Source: Blastomussa wellsi
Taxonomy: Eukaryota > Cnidaria > Anthozoa > Scleractinia > Plerogyridae
Direction: 5' to 3'
Assembly: GCA_947652115.1 (NCBI GenBank)
Contig: OX393567.1
Span: 24,463,550-24,527,549 of the forward strand
DNA: 64,000 bases
Below the pieces are notes generated by a model that saw only the letters and a program-made list of their open reading frames with translations, did not search any database and was not told the DNA's origin. The translations under genes and the position numbers were made by a program. The number at the start of each line of letters is the position of its first letter. Position 1 is the stretch's first letter. Positions 62,779 through 64,000 of this stretch are shown here, piece by piece.

Positions 62779-63036
62779 TGTAACACAACAAAATCACTGC
62801 AAGGCTGATACTACGTGAAAAAGTTGACTTTGCGAGACAACAACTCGATAGAAACCGATAAAGCAGGGTTGCAACCGTGGACAGCTGTTTCGTTCTTATT
62901 GGAACTCGTCAGCACGGTGTAGCAATTGTAAATGTAACCAGCAACAGAGCCAGCTCAAATAAAATGCAAGTTATTGTCTCGCAAAGTCAACTTTTCACGT
63001 AGTATCAGCCTTGAAGTGATTTGCTTGTGTCAACTC
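62779..63036. mobile_element. MITE with about 60-bp inverted ends
   Basis: AAGGCTGATACTACGTGAAA and GTTGACTTTGCGAGACAA at the left are matched almost perfectly by the complement at 62960-63014. Weaker pairing reaches outward through AAATCACT and CACAA. The interior is about 110 bp with no coding potential. Confidence 0.9.
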
Positions 63037-63188
63037 TAGACCTGAGACCACAATATTCCCACACGACATTCGTCAGCGGACACCTTGAGGCGAAGTCGTC
63101 GTCGGTCGTACGCGGCCGCGAGCCATTCCGCTAGCATGTTTGACCATGAAAAATTGACTGCATAGGTTTCTCTATGAGTATGGTCTTC

Positions 63189-63212
63189 GGGCCGCCGGAG
63201 CTCAGCTATAAC
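63189..63212. repeat. GC-rich palindrome GGCGGCCC repeat, copy 3 (half)
   Basis: TTCGGGCCGCCGGAGCTC, one half of the palindrome seen at 10476-10514 and 19789-19825. Confidence 0.5.
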
Positions 63213-63770
63213 ATTTGCAGAACCACACGATACCGGAGAAGAAATAGTTCATTACTCGTTAAAATGTCGATTTTATATGGTAATGAGAATCACTAAATGG
63301 TAATGGAGAACAATTGAAGAAGCACGCACCAAAATTCTGGTTTGAATTTCCGGAAATTTTCAGTGACGAATGGAATAGCTATTTACGGAATTTCCGAGAA
63401 TGGGAATAACCTCGCGAAGTATACCCAAATTTATAATTTCCGTTCCATTTGATTTTCCTCCCGGAATTCCCGGAATTTTCGGTTGAATGGTTCGCTTTCC
63501 GGAAATTCAACAATTTCCGGATTTTCTAGAAACTGTCCCAGGAAATTTTCGTACCGTTAGTCCCCAATTCGAAATTTTCGAAATTTTTTTATTGAATGGA
63601 AAGCACTCCCGTGCTTCAAATTCCTAATTGTGAACATTTATTCAAAATAACTGGCCTTAAATAAGCTATTCTTTTCTTCCACTATTTTTTTTCACTGCCG
63701 GCGTGAAATTACCAGTGTGACAGTTTCTCAGCCACAGGCGTTAGAAAGCCAGCCATATAACGCGCTCGCG

Positions 63771-64000
63771 TGCGGACCCAAACCGGTCATTAGAATATTA
63801 TGCGACTCATTAACATATAAGACACGGGTTATACGAATTCACTCTAGTAGTGCGGACCCAAACCGGTCATTAGAATATTATGCACCTCATTAGCATATAC
63901 GCGACAGGTTATACGAATTCACTCTAGTAGTGCGGACCCAAACCGGTCATTAGAATATTATGCGCCTCATTAGCATATAAGCAACGGGTTATACGAATTC
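63771..64000. repeat. 80-bp tandem satellite running off the window
   Basis: TGCGGACCCAAACCGGTCAT starts at 63771, 63851 and 63931, an exact 80-bp period. Units differ at only a few positions (for example CGACTC, CACCTC or CGCCTC after TTATG). Each ends GGTTATACGAATTCACTCTA. The third unit is cut by the window end, so the array is probably longer. Confidence 0.95.

Larger units (their letters stand above)
61031..63770. other. AT-rich right flank, no gene recognised
   Basis: It contains the right arm of the inverted repeat, a diverged 43/44-bp tandem repeat and a tract rich in TTTAC and GTAAA motifs (61890-62110). It also contains a MITE and a tract of TTCCGGAAATT-like palindromes (63335-63600). 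No exon could be defended. Confidence 0.4.

Noticed and set aside
63771..64000. CRISPR array
   Set aside because: The whole 80-bp unit is repeated without unique spacers, in a eukaryotic genome.

Overview
The window looks like nuclear DNA of a cnidarian, most likely a stony coral or close anthozoan (inference). Genes are split into short exons with GT-AG introns, the DNA is AT-rich, and the non-coding part is crowded with short hairpin elements, tRNA-derived SINE-like repeats and microsatellites. There are no operons and no prokaryotic signals. No species can be named from the sequence alone.

Two gene families carry the coding content. The first is a cluster of rhodopsin-like (class A) G-protein-coupled receptors. 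Two lie on the + strand (2025-4791 and 27316-31076) and three on the - strand (33105-36133, 39638-41818 and 47017-50678). All use the same four-exon plan, with intron phases 2, 0, 0 and a second exon of exactly 271 bp. This shows they arose by local duplication of an intron-containing ancestor. The - strand copy at 39.6-41.8 kb has a broken first exon. A sixth copy near 59.9-61.0 kb is a clear relic whose first exon is split by a miniature transposon. The second family is represented by one ten-exon gene at 9934-18557 (+). It encodes a secreted astacin-type zinc metalloprotease with a C-terminal PLAT domain, and it sits between the first two receptors.

Layout: 0-2 kb, repeat and unassigned DNA; 2-4.8 kb, receptor 1; 6.2-9.5 kb, a 1.27-kb unit repeated about 2.35 times; 9.9-18.6 kb, astacin-PLAT gene, with a 42-unit hexamer array, SINEs and a hairpin element in its introns; 18.6-27 kb, AT-rich DNA with repeats; 27.3-31.1 kb, receptor 2; 33.1-36.1 kb, receptor 3, facing receptor 2 tail to tail, with a long 5' flank that is duplicated at 56-58 kb; 38.7-39.15 kb, a LINE relic; 39.6-41.8 kb, receptor 4; 47-50.7 kb, receptor 5; 51-59.9 kb, no gene found; 59.9-61 kb, receptor relic; 63.77 kb to the end, an 80-bp satellite running off the window.

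The receptors probably sense peptides or small ligands at the cell surface and signal through G proteins. Their ligand is unknown. The protease would act outside the cell. Nothing in the sequence ties the two functions together beyond position. The most notable biology is the receptor cluster itself: four of five members lack the near-universal proline of the helix-6 CWxP motif, and the cluster shows stages of gene death next to intact copies.
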